Shown here: piece after piece, positions 20,559-31,267 of the stretch
How the letters are laid out: every line of letters starts with the position of its first letter
Numbering within the stretch: the first letter of the stretch is position 1
Notes under the pieces: generated by a model
The model's input: only the letters and a program-made list of their open reading frames with translations
What the model was told of the DNA's origin: nothing
Database searches by the model: none
Made by a program: the position numbers and the translations under genes
DNA from: Stutzerimonas kirkiae
Lineage (GTDB): Bacteria; Pseudomonadota; Gammaproteobacteria; Pseudomonadales; Pseudomonadaceae
DNA length: 64,000 nucleotides
Direction of reading: 5' to 3'
Assembly: GCF_004327335.1 (NCBI RefSeq)
Contig: NZ_QJUO01000022.1
Span: forward strand, 1-64,000

Positions 20559-22955
20559 TCAGAAGCTGTATTTCGCGCTGAGCATGAAGTTGCGCGGGGC
20601 GCCGTACTGCGAGACGCCACCCCAGTTCGGGTGCGACGCCAGCGTCTGGTAATACTTCTTGTCGAAGATATTGTTGATGCTCAACTGGGTGTCCAAGTGT
20701 TCGTTGACCTGATAACCGAGCATGGCATCGGCGATGGCGTAGGCCTTTTGTTCGATCTGGTAGTCGACCGTCCCGTTGACCCCTTTGCTGTAGGTGGCGT
20801 TCTGACGATAGAGGCTGGCGCCTACGCGCCATCTGTTCAGTTCCCCGGGCAGATGGTAGGTGGTGCTCAGGTTGAGCTGGTGGCGCGGCAGCTTGGTATT
20901 GAACAGGCGCCCCTCGTTGGTTTCGTCGGCGTCCTGCTGGTACTTGGCCTCGGCGAAGGTGTAGCCCGCCGCGATTTGCCAGTTGTCCGTCAATCGGCCG
21001 TTGATCTCCAGTTCCACGCCCTTGCTACGCACCTTGCCGGCGGCTTCGTAGCAGGTGGTGGCCGACGGGCATCCCGTCTGATCGGCCAGCACGCTGGCGC
21101 GGTTTTCCTGGTCGAGCTGGAAGATCGCGGCGCTGGCGTTCAACCGGCCCTCCAGGTATTCGCCCTTGATGCCGATCTCGTAGTTCTTGCCGGTGATGGG
21201 ATCCAGCAGGCCCCCGTCGGCGCCTCGCGCATTCTGGGGCTCGAAGATGTCCGTGTAGCTGGCATAGACGGAGTGCCATTTGTCCAGGTCGTAGATGACC
21301 CCGGCATAACGGGTGACATTGCGCGTGACCTTGTAGCGGGTGTGCGTGCTGCCCCGGGCCACATCGTTCTCGTACCAGTCCAGCCGCCCGCCGAGGATGA
21401 CCTTCAGCGGGTCGGCGACGTTCAGGCGGGTGGTGATGTAGGTGCCCGTCTGTTCGGTGTCGTAACCGCTGGGCGTGCCGGGGGTGAAGGTCGGTTTGGC
21501 CTGGCTGCTGGGGTTCCAGGTGGACAGGTCGATGCCGCTGGCGATCGTGCGCTGCCCGCCGGCCAGGTCGTAGCTCACTTCCCTGCGGCTGGCGCCCAGT
21601 ACCAGTTCGTGGCTGCGCCCGGCGAAGGTGAAGGGGCCGCTGGCGAACAGGTCGTAGCTGCGGTTGTCGTAGTTGGTCGAGTAGCGGCCGGCCATCTGGT
21701 TATAGGTGGTGCCATCCTGGGTGTACATGTAGGAGCCCAGGTATTCCATGTCCACCCAGCTCTTGCTGGCCGCCAGGCGGAGTTTCCAGTCGTTGTCGAA
21801 GTGGTGTTCGAGTTCGCCGAACAGGGTCTTGGACTCCTTGTCCCAGTACTCCCAGTCATTGCCCAGGTAGGTCGAGCGGGACAGGCCGAGGTCACTGCCG
21901 TCGGCCGCCGTGGGGATACCGCCCCAGGTGGCGTTGTTGTTGTCGTTCTGGGATGAGGCGCCCACCGTGAGGGTCGTGCGCTCGTCCAGGTCGATTTCGC
22001 CGATCGCGTAGAGCAGGCCGTACTCGTTCGAGGTGTAGTCCTGGAAGCTCTGTTTGTCCTGGTAGGCCGTGACGACACGCCCGCGCACCGTACCCGTGGC
22101 GTTGAGCGCGCTGGAGGCGTCCAGCTCCGTGCGGTAGTTGTCCCAACTGCCCGCGCTGCCCTTGAGGCTGACCTGGGTATCCTTGGTCGGGCGTTTGCGC
22201 ACGAGGTTGAGGGATGCGGACGGTGCGCCGGAACCCTGCATGAGGCCCGTGGCGCCGCGGACGACCTCGACCCGGTCGTACATTGCCATGTCGGGCGAGG
22301 GCACCGAGTCGCCATCGTAGGAAGAGGGCAGGCCGTCGTACATCAGGGTGCTGATCATGAAGCCGCGCGAGTACAGCTCGACGCGCTCGGTGCCCGCTTT
22401 CACGAGTGTCAATCCGGGGGTGTTCTTGACCACGTCCTCCAGGTTGTTCATGCCCTGGTCGTCCATCCGCTGCCGGGTGATGACTGTCACCGATTGCGGT
22501 GTCTGCCTTGGCGAGAGAGAAAGTTTCGTGGCCGTGCTCATCGAACCGCTGGTGTAGGAGCCTGTGCCTTCCGTCGTGGCTGAGTCTCGAATAGAGGTGC
22601 TGGTCACATTCGTCGCCCCCAGTTCCAGCGCCGTTCCTTCCGCGACTGGCTGCACACTGATGGCGCCGCTCTCCGTGCTCAGCAATTGCAGGCCACTGCC
22701 GGCCAGGGCCTGGCGGACGGCTTCGCGGGTGTCCAGTTGGCCATGCACCGGCGCGCTGCGCTTGCCTTGCAGCAGCGCCGGGTCGGCGGCGATCAGTTGG
22801 CCGCTCTGGCGGGCGATCTGGCGCAAGGTCTGTTCCAGCGGGGCGCTGGGCAGGTCGTAGGACTGGGTGTCGGCCAGGGCCGACAGCGGCAGGTGGGCAA
22901 GGCTGAGGGCGACAGCCAGCGCCAGGGCGCTGGGGCGTAGTCGGGGCGTGTGCAT
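20559..22955 (-). CDS. TonB-dependent ferric-siderophore receptor with signalling domain
   Basis: Outer-membrane siderophore transducer, 798 residues. A signal peptide ends near ALA at 28. It is followed by an STN/secretin-type signalling domain (about 29-100) that contacts the FecR anti-sigma factor. A plug domain has SPRQTPQSVTVITRQRMDD and VEVVRGATGLMQGSGAPS, and a 22-strand barrel ends in the expected Tyr-Ser-Phe. The TIGR01783-like siderophore group is inferred from the plug motifs; the exact ligand is not readable. ATG at 22955 follows GAGGAC; a GTG at 22991 is in frame but poorly placed. It belongs with fecR/fecI upstream on the same strand. Confidence 0.9.
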   Translation of the reverse strand: MHTPRLRPSALALAVALSLAHLPLSALADTQSYDLPSAPLEQTLRQIARQSGQLIAADPALLQGKRSAPVHGQLDTREAVRQALAGSGLQLLSTESGAISVQPVAEGTALELGATNVTSTSIRDSATTEGTGSYTSGSMSTATKLSLSPRQTPQSVTVITRQRMDDQGMNNLEDVVKNTPGLTLVKAGTERVELYSRGFMISTLMYDGLPSSYDGDSVPSPDMAMYDRVEVVRGATGLMQGSGAPSASLNLVRKRPTKDTQVSLKGSAGSWDNYRTELDASSALNATGTVRGRVVTAYQDKQSFQDYTSNEYGLLYAIGEIDLDERTTLTVGASSQNDNNNATWGGIPTAADGSDLGLSRSTYLGNDWEYWDKESKTLFGELEHHFDNDWKLRLAASKSWVDMEYLGSYMYTQDGTTYNQMAGRYSTNYDNRSYDLFASGPFTFAGRSHELVLGASRREVSYDLAGGQRTIASGIDLSTWNPSSQAKPTFTPGTPSGYDTEQTGTYITTRLNVADPLKVILGGRLDWYENDVARGSTHTRYKVTRNVTRYAGVIYDLDKWHSVYASYTDIFEPQNARGADGGLLDPITGKNYEIGIKGEYLEGRLNASAAIFQLDQENRASVLADQTGCPSATTCYEAAGKVRSKGVELEINGRLTDNWQIAAGYTFAEAKYQQDADETNEGRLFNTKLPRHQLNLSTTYHLPGELNRWRVGASLYRQNATYSKGVNGTVDYQIEQKAYAIADAMLGYQVNEHLDTQLSINNIFDKKYYQTLASHPNWGGVSQYGAPRNFMLSAKYSF

Positions 22956-23123
22956 GAGTGGTGTCCTCGTTGCTGTTGTGTGGGCAGTCACTCCTTATGT
23001 GCAACGAGCGGGCGAAACCCTTTATAGGAATGCGAAATATTTTCTTTTATCCATGTCCCTTCCCACGAATGGCACCTGCCGGTCTGGCAGATTCCAGGGG
23101 GCAGCAGGGCTGGACTTACATGG

Positions 23124-24092
23124 CTAGGCCAGGTCGATCAGGGTCAGCGGACCGTAGTGGCGAACCTGGATCGGCAGAATGTCTTTCAGCGCTTGCAGGC
23201 TGCGCGTTACATCATCCAGTGGAAATACGCCGAAGACGCGCAGCTCCGCCGCCGCCGGTGAAAGGCGCAGCAGGCCCCGGTGATAGGGACGCAGGCTGTC
23301 GATCACCTGGGCCAGTGGCTGGTCGCTGACTTCCAGTTGCCCGTCGACCCAGGCGTTCAGGCGCGCCGATGCAGCCAGCGGGGTCAACCGGTCGCGCTCG
23401 AAGTCCAGTGCCTGCCCGTTTGCCAGTACGGCCCGTTGCCCGTTGCGGGTGGTTATTTCCACGCTATGCCGCTGCACCTCGACCAGGCTGTGCCCCGGCG
23501 TCTGGCGTACGCTGAAGCGGGTGCCGAGGGCGCGCACCAGGCCTTCGGCGGTTTCCACGATCAATGGTCGTCGGGTGTCGCTGGCCACGTCGATCAGCAA
23601 TGCGCCCTGGCGCAGGCGCAGCAGGCGCTGCTGCCGGTCGAAGGCCAGGTCGACCACCGTGCGCGCATCCAGGACCAACTGGCTGCCATCGTCCAGGCGC
23701 AGTCGCTTGCGTTCGCCGGTGCGGCTGCTGATATCGGCCAGCAGCCCGTTCAGCGGCCGGTCTCGTTGCGTCACCAGCAGCCCGCTGGCGCCAAGCAGCA
23801 ACGCCAGGGCCCCGCCATCGCGCAGCAGCTTGCGCCGGCTGGCGGAGATGCCCGATTGGCGCAGCAGGCGCGTCGCCGTCTGCAGTTGTCCGGGGTGACG
23901 GCTTTCCGCGTCTGCCAGGCGATCCATCGCTGGCGCGATACCGCCTTGCAGCCGCTCCCAGGCCGCGCGGTGACGCGGGTCGGCGGATAGCCAGCGTTCG
24001 AAGGCGAGGTGTTCTTCGGTGCCGGCGGTGCCCGAGCTCAGGCGCAGCATCCAGTCGATGGCCGCTTCGCCAGCGGGATCGAGCCGGCTCAT
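23124..24092 (-). CDS. FecR-type anti-sigma/transducer protein (locus 1)
   Basis: A 322-residue inner-membrane regulator that holds or activates the ECF sigma factor in response to the liganded receptor. The cytoplasmic N-terminal segment has LSAGE-like SADPRHRAAWERLQ near 35 (DUF4880). A membrane segment lies near 100-118 (GGALALLLGASGLLV). The periplasmic FecR domain has RTGERKRLRLDDGSQLVLD near 135, and a C-terminal STN-interacting region ends the protein. Its ATG overlaps the sigma gene stop (24089-24092), so it is translationally coupled. Confidence 0.92.
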   Translation of the reverse strand: MSRLDPAGEAAIDWMLRLSSGTAGTEEHLAFERWLSADPRHRAAWERLQGGIAPAMDRLADAESRHPGQLQTATRLLRQSGISASRRKLLRDGGALALLLGASGLLVTQRDRPLNGLLADISSRTGERKRLRLDDGSQLVLDARTVVDLAFDRQQRLLRLRQGALLIDVASDTRRPLIVETAEGLVRALGTRFSVRQTPGHSLVEVQRHSVEITTRNGQRAVLANGQALDFERDRLTPLAASARLNAWVDGQLEVSDQPLAQVIDSLRPYHRGLLRLSPAAAELRVFGVFPLDDVTRSLQALKDILPIQVRHYGPLTLIDLA

Positions 24093-24580
24093 TGCGTGTT
24101 GGCGAGGTAGCAGTGCACCAGGGCCTGGCGTATCCAGCGTTCCACGGTGGACAGCGAGACGCCCAGGTGCGCGGCGATCTGCGGGTGGGTCATGCCTTCC
24201 AGGCGATTGAGCAGGAAGGCGTGGCGTACCTTGTCTGGAAGGTCGCCGAGCAACTGGTCGAGGAGGAGGATGGCTTCGCTCAGCAGGGCCAGTTCCTCTT
24301 CCGAGGGGGCGCAGGTTTCCGGTAATTCGGCCAGTGCCGCCAGGTAGTTGCGCTCCAGCTCCTGGCGCCGCCAGAAGTCCCAGAGCATGCGCTTGGCGAG
24401 GGTCTGCAGGTAGGCGCGGGGCTCGCGCAATTGCTCGGCCTGGCCGGAGCGCAATACGCCGAGGAAGGTGTCCTGGGCCATGTCCGCCGCATCTTCGCGC
24501 TTGCACAGGCGACGGCGGAGCCAGCCATAGAGCCAGGCATGGTGCTCGCGATAGAGCTGGTCGAGATGGCTGTGCGGCAT
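24089..24580 (-). CDS. FecI-type ECF sigma factor (locus 1)
   Basis: A 163-residue ECF sigma factor of the iron-starvation group. Region 2 spans about 10-75 (LYREHHAWLYGWLRRRL, DMAQDTFLGVL), and region 4 with its helix-turn-helix spans about 110-160 (EGMTHPQIAAHLGVSLSTVERW). It is expected to direct transcription of the adjacent receptor when the receptor signals. A Fur-box-like site lies 17 bases upstream. It is clearly paralogous to the sigma gene at 28504-28992 (shared DQLYREHHAWL start). Confidence 0.93.
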   Translation of the reverse strand: MPHSHLDQLYREHHAWLYGWLRRRLCKREDAADMAQDTFLGVLRSGQAEQLREPRAYLQTLAKRMLWDFWRRQELERNYLAALAELPETCAPSEEELALLSEAILLLDQLLGDLPDKVRHAFLLNRLEGMTHPQIAAHLGVSLSTVERWIRQALVHCYLANTQ

Positions 24581-24596
24581 TGGACTGATTGGTTTT

Positions 24597-24615
24597 GATA
24601 GGAATGATTATTCTT
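24597..24615. promoter_or_regulatory. Fur-box-like operator upstream of fecI locus 1
   Basis: The 19-base GATAGGAATGATTATTCTT resembles the Fur consensus built from GATAAT/AATGATTATC units and lies just upstream of the sigma gene. A near-identical site precedes the second sigma gene (16 of 19 positions shared), which supports a real operator. Iron-repressed transcription is the inference. Confidence 0.7.
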
Positions 24616-24860
24616 GTATTTCCGCACGGATGCCGCAAGGGGTTCATGAGTCGAAGGCAGGCCGGTCGGGTCGCCACCAGGTATCTGCACAGTTGTCTTC
24701 GCCGGTGCCTGCAGGAAGAATCCCGGCGACCTTGGCCTTGTGCACCCAGGCTCCCGCCTGCGCCGGAGCGACGGAGGTAGGGCTTTTCCCCATGGTTGCT
24801 TTCGGTATTGACCGTGAGCGGTGTGTCCTGCGGATATTCTGCTTCGGGTCTATGGCCGGT

Positions 24861-24898
24861 TGCCTTTCAACGTCGTCTTGCGCGGACGTTGAAAGGCA
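24861..24898 (-). terminator. 14-base inverted repeat after the heme-type receptor gene
   Basis: TGCCTTTCAACGTC (24861-24874) and GACGTTGAAAGGCA (24885-24898) are perfect complements around a 10-base loop, 6 bases past the receptor stop. There is no T-run on the transcribed side, so a Rho-independent terminator is likely but not classical. Confidence 0.5.
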
Positions 24899-24904
24899 CG
24901 CTTG

Positions 24905-27466
24905 CTAGAAGTACCGGGTTACGCTGAGCTTGGCGTTGCGCCCCTGCACATAGGCGGAGTCGCCTGCCAGTGCCTGTCGATAGAAGCGGTTGAACAGGTT
25001 GTCCACGGTCAGGTTGATGTGAGTACCGGCCAGCCCTTGCTGCCTGGGCGTCCATTCGGCGAAGAGGCGGTGGCTGTCATAGCTGTCGTTGGCGAAGTGG
25101 TTCCACGAACTCTCGCCAGTGACGTCATAGAGGTCGCTCGGCACACGGTCCGTCTTGCGCACGAACTCGCCCTGCCAGCCGAAAATCGCGTCGATTTCGT
25201 AGACTTTCACCCCCAGTGTCGCGACCCATTTCGGTGGGGGAATGTCACGCGCCCAGACATCCGGTCCCCAGGGGTTGGAATAGGCGCCCTGGTGTTTGCC
25301 GGTCATCCAGGCATAGGACAGGCTGGCGAATATGCGCTGGCTGTCGTAGTAGCTTTCGATCTCCACGCCTTTGATGGTCAGGTCGCCAATGTTGCGGTAG
25401 TTGGGCAATGGCAGGAGTTCCGCGCATTTGGCCGAGATGCTGCCGCCTTCGATGGCCTGGCGCTCGCAGGCAATGGAGCGGAACTTGAAGATTTCATCGC
25501 TGATACGGTTGTGGAACAGGGTGGTACGTACCTGCAGGTTATCGCCGGATTGCAGCAGGTCGTTCAGGGTGACGACACTGCCTGCGCGCAGGGCGCGGAT
25601 ACGTTCCGGGTCCAGTTGGCGGCTGGTCCCACCGATGGTGCTGCTGTTTTGCAATTCGTACTGCTCGTCGATGACCGGGGCGCGCCATGTCTTGCTGTAG
25701 TCGGCGAACAGTCCCAGGTTGTCGTTGACGCGCCAGAACAGCGACAGGCGTGGCGACCAGCCCGAGTAGCTCTTGGCGCCGTAGTCATGGCCGCGTTCGG
25801 CGTTCTGGTAGATCGGTGCCAGGTTGGCCTTGCCTTCGTTGCGCACGCTGTCGAAACGCAGCGAGGGGGTGATGGTCAGGTTGCCGAGGGTAATGGCGTC
25901 CTTCACGTAGGCGCTTTGCGTGCGGGTGTTGCCCCGCGGCATGAAGTAGGGCTGGAACCAGCCATAGTTGTACTGCGGTGTGGCGTAGGTCGAACCGGGC
26001 AGGTACATCAATACATCGCGCACATGGTGTTGCCAGGCCACGCCAGTGGTCAGTTCGTGCGCCAGCGCGCCGGTATCGAAGCGGCTGACGTTGCGCAGTT
26101 CCATGACGGTGTCGTCGTACTCGGTGTTGATCCACTTGCCACCCGAGGTCATTGAGTAGTTTGCGCCTTCGCGTCGCTCGTCCGTCTGTTCGGTCTTCGA
26201 GTAGGAGTAGGTGAACTCGAGGTCCAGCCAGGGGTTTTCCCGGGGCTCGTAGTCGTACTTCAGCGACCAGGTGGTGTCGGTGACCTCGCGGTCCGCCATG
26301 TTGATGCGCATGGCTTTTTCCAGGTCTCCGTCGTTCCTGTTGATGGTGTACCAGCTCGGCAGGAAGAAGGTCACGGCGCTGAAGGGCAGGAAGGCTTCGT
26401 TGTGCGAGCGGCTGAAGGACAGCCCCAGGTGGTGCTCGTCATTGACGTGGAGGTTGGCCTTGATCAGGCCGGCTTCCAGATTCTGGTCGCTGTAGGGGTA
26501 GCGGGTCGGGTAGCGGTAGCTTTCCCCGGCGAACTGGATATGGTCGGCCAGTTTCACATTGTTGCCATCGCGCTTGGTCAGGAACACCAGGGCGTCGGCG
26601 AAACCATCCTCCGTCCGGCCATAGACGGCGCCACTGTATTTCTGCTGCTGGTCGTTGCTCTGGTAGCCGTACTTGAGCATGGCGCCGACGTTCTGGCCCT
26701 CCTTGAGCAGGTCCGGGGCGTCCTTGGTCTCCATGTGCACGCTGCCGCCGAAGCCGCCGTTGCCGGTGAACACCGAGTGCGGGCCTTTTTCCACTTCGAT
26801 GCGTTTGATCAGCTCCGGCTCGATGAAGACGGTGCCTTGCTGGTAACGCTCGAAACCACTCTTGGAGGCGCCATTGAGGCTGATGGAGATGTCTTCCGCA
26901 TCCCCCAGGCCCCAGATGTTGATGGTCTGGCCGCCCGGACGGATCGAACCGCCCATGCTGACGCCCGGCAGGGTCTGCAGCAGCGAGGGGATGTTATCGG
27001 CCTGCTGGCGTTCGATTTCCTTGCGGGTCAGGGTCGAGCGCCCGACGTTGTCCGGGCTGATGGTGTGCCCGTCGCCCAAGATGAACTGCGTGCCCAGGTC
27101 GATGACGTTGCCATCGGAGGTTTTCTGGCGCTGGCGGATGATGAAGCCGTTCGCGGTTTTCGCATATTCAAGGTCGCTGCCGGACAACAATTGCTGCAGC
27201 GCCGCTTCGGGCGTGTACTGGCCTCGCAAGCCGACGCTGGGCAGGTCCTGCAACTGTTGGCGAGAGTAGGAGAGCAGTGTGCCGCTCTCGATGCCGAAGC
27301 GCGCCAGTACCGATTCCAGCGAGCTGGCAGGGATATCGTAGCGTTGCTGGCTGGCGTGGACGGGCATGGCCGCCAGGGCGGTCACGCCCAAGGGCGCGCC
27401 GAGCAGCAGGGTGCGCAGTGTCTGGGCGAGCAGGTGTTTTCGTTGTGATGCGGGTTGGCGACTCAT
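24905..27466 (-). CDS. TonB-dependent heme/hemoprotein-type receptor with signalling domain (HasR-like)
   Basis: An 853-residue outer-membrane receptor. Signal peptide to about 38 (PVHA), an STN signalling domain about 40-110, a plug with a TonB-box region near 125 and VEKGPHSVFTGNGGFGGSVH near 235, then a barrel ending RYF. The segment KTWRAPVIDEQYE near 605 resembles the FRAP-type box of heme receptors, and the overall look is HasR-like. Heme specificity is inferred, not shown. No hemophore gene (hasA) or export genes are adjacent. The start at 27466 gives a normal signal peptide; an in-frame start at 27508 is possible. Confidence 0.8.
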   Translation of the reverse strand: MSRQPASQRKHLLAQTLRTLLLGAPLGVTALAAMPVHASQQRYDIPASSLESVLARFGIESGTLLSYSRQQLQDLPSVGLRGQYTPEAALQQLLSGSDLEYAKTANGFIIRQRQKTSDGNVIDLGTQFILGDGHTISPDNVGRSTLTRKEIERQQADNIPSLLQTLPGVSMGGSIRPGGQTINIWGLGDAEDISISLNGASKSGFERYQQGTVFIEPELIKRIEVEKGPHSVFTGNGGFGGSVHMETKDAPDLLKEGQNVGAMLKYGYQSNDQQQKYSGAVYGRTEDGFADALVFLTKRDGNNVKLADHIQFAGESYRYPTRYPYSDQNLEAGLIKANLHVNDEHHLGLSFSRSHNEAFLPFSAVTFFLPSWYTINRNDGDLEKAMRINMADREVTDTTWSLKYDYEPRENPWLDLEFTYSYSKTEQTDERREGANYSMTSGGKWINTEYDDTVMELRNVSRFDTGALAHELTTGVAWQHHVRDVLMYLPGSTYATPQYNYGWFQPYFMPRGNTRTQSAYVKDAITLGNLTITPSLRFDSVRNEGKANLAPIYQNAERGHDYGAKSYSGWSPRLSLFWRVNDNLGLFADYSKTWRAPVIDEQYELQNSSTIGGTSRQLDPERIRALRAGSVVTLNDLLQSGDNLQVRTTLFHNRISDEIFKFRSIACERQAIEGGSISAKCAELLPLPNYRNIGDLTIKGVEIESYYDSQRIFASLSYAWMTGKHQGAYSNPWGPDVWARDIPPPKWVATLGVKVYEIDAIFGWQGEFVRKTDRVPSDLYDVTGESSWNHFANDSYDSHRLFAEWTPRQQGLAGTHINLTVDNLFNRFYRQALAGDSAYVQGRNAKLSVTRYF

Positions 27467-27551
27467 TGGTATCCCCCGGTTGAGCCAAGAAAGGACTTTC
27501 ACCTTCATTGCCCCGCCGGAGTCGAAAATAGCTCACAGAAACGATGAATTA

Positions 27552-28511
27552 TTATTTCGGTTGCAGGCGTACCCAATAACGACTGAACGATTGGACCCGC
27601 ACAGGTAGCGTGTCTTGCAGCATGGCCAGGACCTGGTCGCTGCGCAGCAGGGCGTAGGTCCCGGAAACCGGTAGATGCGCGATCTGTGGAGCGCAGTCCA
27701 GGTGCCCGGGGCGATAGCGTTCCAGGCGTTTCAGCAGTTCTCCCAGCGGCATGTCGTGGGCGACCAGCATGCCCCTGGTCCAGGCGCCGGCCTGTTCGCC
27801 GGCACGTCCCAGGTGCCGAATGCCCTGATGGTCGAAACGGGCCTCGCTGCCCGCTGCGACAGTCCCGGCGGGGCTGGCGGACTGCGCCGTCGTGATGGAT
27901 ACGGCACCTTCGAATACGGTGACCTCGGTTTCAGGAGCCGAGGTGAACTGATTGACGGAGAACCGGGTGCCCAGTGCCTGCAGAATGCCGTTGTGGGTGC
28001 TGACCCGCAGAGGCCGCCGCAGTGGGTCAGGTGCGCTGGTGAGCTGCAACTGGCCAGCGATCAGGTGAAGCAGGCGCTGGTGGTCGTCGTAGCGGATCGC
28101 CACGGACGTATTGGCATCCAGCTCCAGCAGGCTGCCATCGGCCAGCGTCATATCGTGTCGCTCGCCCGTGCCGGTATGCAGGTCGGCTTGCCAGCGTTGC
28201 CAGAGCAGGCTGTCGCGGTAGGTCCAGGCAATGCTCCCGGTGGTTGCCAGTACCACGAGGGTCTTCATCACCTGGCGTCGACTTGGCAGCGAGCGGCTGG
28301 CCAGGGTGGCATGGGCCAGTGGCGAGGAGAAACCCTGCAGGCTCCGGGTGAAGCCCTGAATACGTTGCCAGGCCCGCTCATGTTCCGGGTTCGCCGCCCG
28401 CCAGTTCCTGCACTTCTGCTGCAAACCGGGGTCGTCCGGCTTCTCCTGAAGGTCCAGCAGCCACTCGGCAGCCTGGCGTACCACGGCCTTGCTGATGGGG
28501 GCGTCAGTCAT
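27552..28511 (-). CDS. FecR-type anti-sigma/transducer protein (locus 2)
   Basis: A 319-residue FecR-family protein: N-terminal cytoplasmic anti-sigma segment (NPEHERAWQRIQGF near 40), a membrane segment near 88-103 (TLVVLATTGSIAW), and a periplasmic FecR domain with GTGERHDMTLADGS near 120. It is expected to transmit the state of the adjacent heme-type receptor to the sigma factor, like HasS with HasI. ATG at 28511 overlaps the sigma gene by 8 bases; upstream in-frame codons to 28589 lie inside that gene and are not used. Confidence 0.92.
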   Translation of the reverse strand: MTDAPISKAVVRQAAEWLLDLQEKPDDPGLQQKCRNWRAANPEHERAWQRIQGFTRSLQGFSSPLAHATLASRSLPSRRQVMKTLVVLATTGSIAWTYRDSLLWQRWQADLHTGTGERHDMTLADGSLLELDANTSVAIRYDDHQRLLHLIAGQLQLTSAPDPLRRPLRVSTHNGILQALGTRFSVNQFTSAPETEVTVFEGAVSITTAQSASPAGTVAAGSEARFDHQGIRHLGRAGEQAGAWTRGMLVAHDMPLGELLKRLERYRPGHLDCAPQIAHLPVSGTYALLRSDQVLAMLQDTLPVRVQSFSRYWVRLQPK

Positions 28512-28992
28512 CGGCCAAGCAGCAACGTTGCAGGGCGCGGATGATATGTCGTTTGACCGTGGCGACGGAAATGCCCAGCTCCATGGCAATGTCCGCCTGC
28601 TTCATGCCGTCGAGTTGCGACAAGAGGAAGGCCTTGCGCACGATGAAGGGCAATTCTCCCAACGTACGGTCGACGGCCAACAATGACTCGAACAGCAGGG
28701 CATGCAGTTCCGGCGACGGTGCCTGCTGTTCGGGTAGCTGTGCCAGGGCTTCCTGGTAGGCTCGCTCGATATGCCGATGGCGGTGGAAGTTCGCCAGGAT
28801 GCCCTTGGCAATAGTCAGCAGAAATGCCTGGGACCCGCGGATTTCCAGGTCGTGCTGCTTTTTCAGCAGGCGCATGAAGACATCATGGCTCAGGTCGCTG
28901 GCATCGGCAGTGCAGTCGAGGCGACGGCGCAGCCAAGTGTGCAACCAGGCGTGGTGTTCGCGATAGAGCTGGTCGATATCGGCAGGGGGCAT
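28504..28992 (-). CDS. FecI-type ECF sigma factor (locus 2)
   Basis: A 162-residue ECF sigma factor of the FecI/HasI type. Region 2 has DQLYREHHAWLHTWLRRRL and DLSHDVFMRLL; region 4 has DGMKQADIAMELGISVATVKRH near 130-150. It heads the second sigma/anti-sigma/receptor locus. A Fur-box-like site lies 17 bases upstream of the ATG, so expression is probably iron-repressed. It resembles the locus 1 sigma factor closely at the N-terminus, pointing to duplication or acquisition as a block. Confidence 0.93.
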   Translation of the reverse strand: MPPADIDQLYREHHAWLHTWLRRRLDCTADASDLSHDVFMRLLKKQHDLEIRGSQAFLLTIAKGILANFHRHRHIERAYQEALAQLPEQQAPSPELHALLFESLLAVDRTLGELPFIVRKAFLLSQLDGMKQADIAMELGISVATVKRHIIRALQRCCLADD

Positions 28993-29008
28993 GTGATGGC
29001 TTGATATT

Positions 29009-29027
29009 AATAGGAACGATTATTGTT
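29009..29027. promoter_or_regulatory. Fur-box-like operator upstream of fecI locus 2
   Basis: AATAGGAACGATTATTGTT aligns base for base with the site at 24597-24615, and occupies the same position relative to its sigma gene. The match to the Fur consensus is partial; the conservation between the two loci is the stronger argument. Confidence 0.68.
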
Positions 29028-29123
29028 GTTTTTTATTCGAGGTGTCGCAAGTAATTCCTCGGCAAAGCTGGACCAGCGGCTTGGCTTTCCTCCTCCAGCT
29101 TGAGTAGACTCCTTCCTGTTCTT

Positions 29124-31214
<2,091 letters not shown>

Positions 31215-31230
31215 GGAACGGCAGCTTCAA

Positions 31231-31260
31231 GCTGCAAGCCTCAAGCTTGGGGCTTGCAGC
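31231..31260. terminator. Heptad-repeat hairpin between convergent thiC and RsiV-like gene
   Basis: GCTGCAAGCC (31231-31240) pairs perfectly with GGCTTGCAGC (31251-31260) across a 10-base loop, 17 bases after the thiC stop and 7 bases from the stop of the convergent gene. It is a member of the repeat family and a likely bidirectional transcript end. Confidence 0.65.
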
Positions 31261-31267
31261 CTGGGGG

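Larger units (their letters stand above)
24581..24904. other. Spacer between the two iron-signalling loci
   Basis: A 324-base stretch without a convincing gene. It holds the Fur-box-like site for locus 1 (24597-24615) and a long inverted repeat just beyond the end of the locus 2 receptor (24861-24898). The middle (about 24630-24840) shows nothing recognisable. Confidence 0.6.

Noticed and set aside
24093..24677. Extension of the locus 1 FecR upstream to 24677
   Set aside because: The added codons lie inside the sigma factor gene in another frame; the ATG at 24092 overlapping the sigma stop is the standard fecI-fecR junction.
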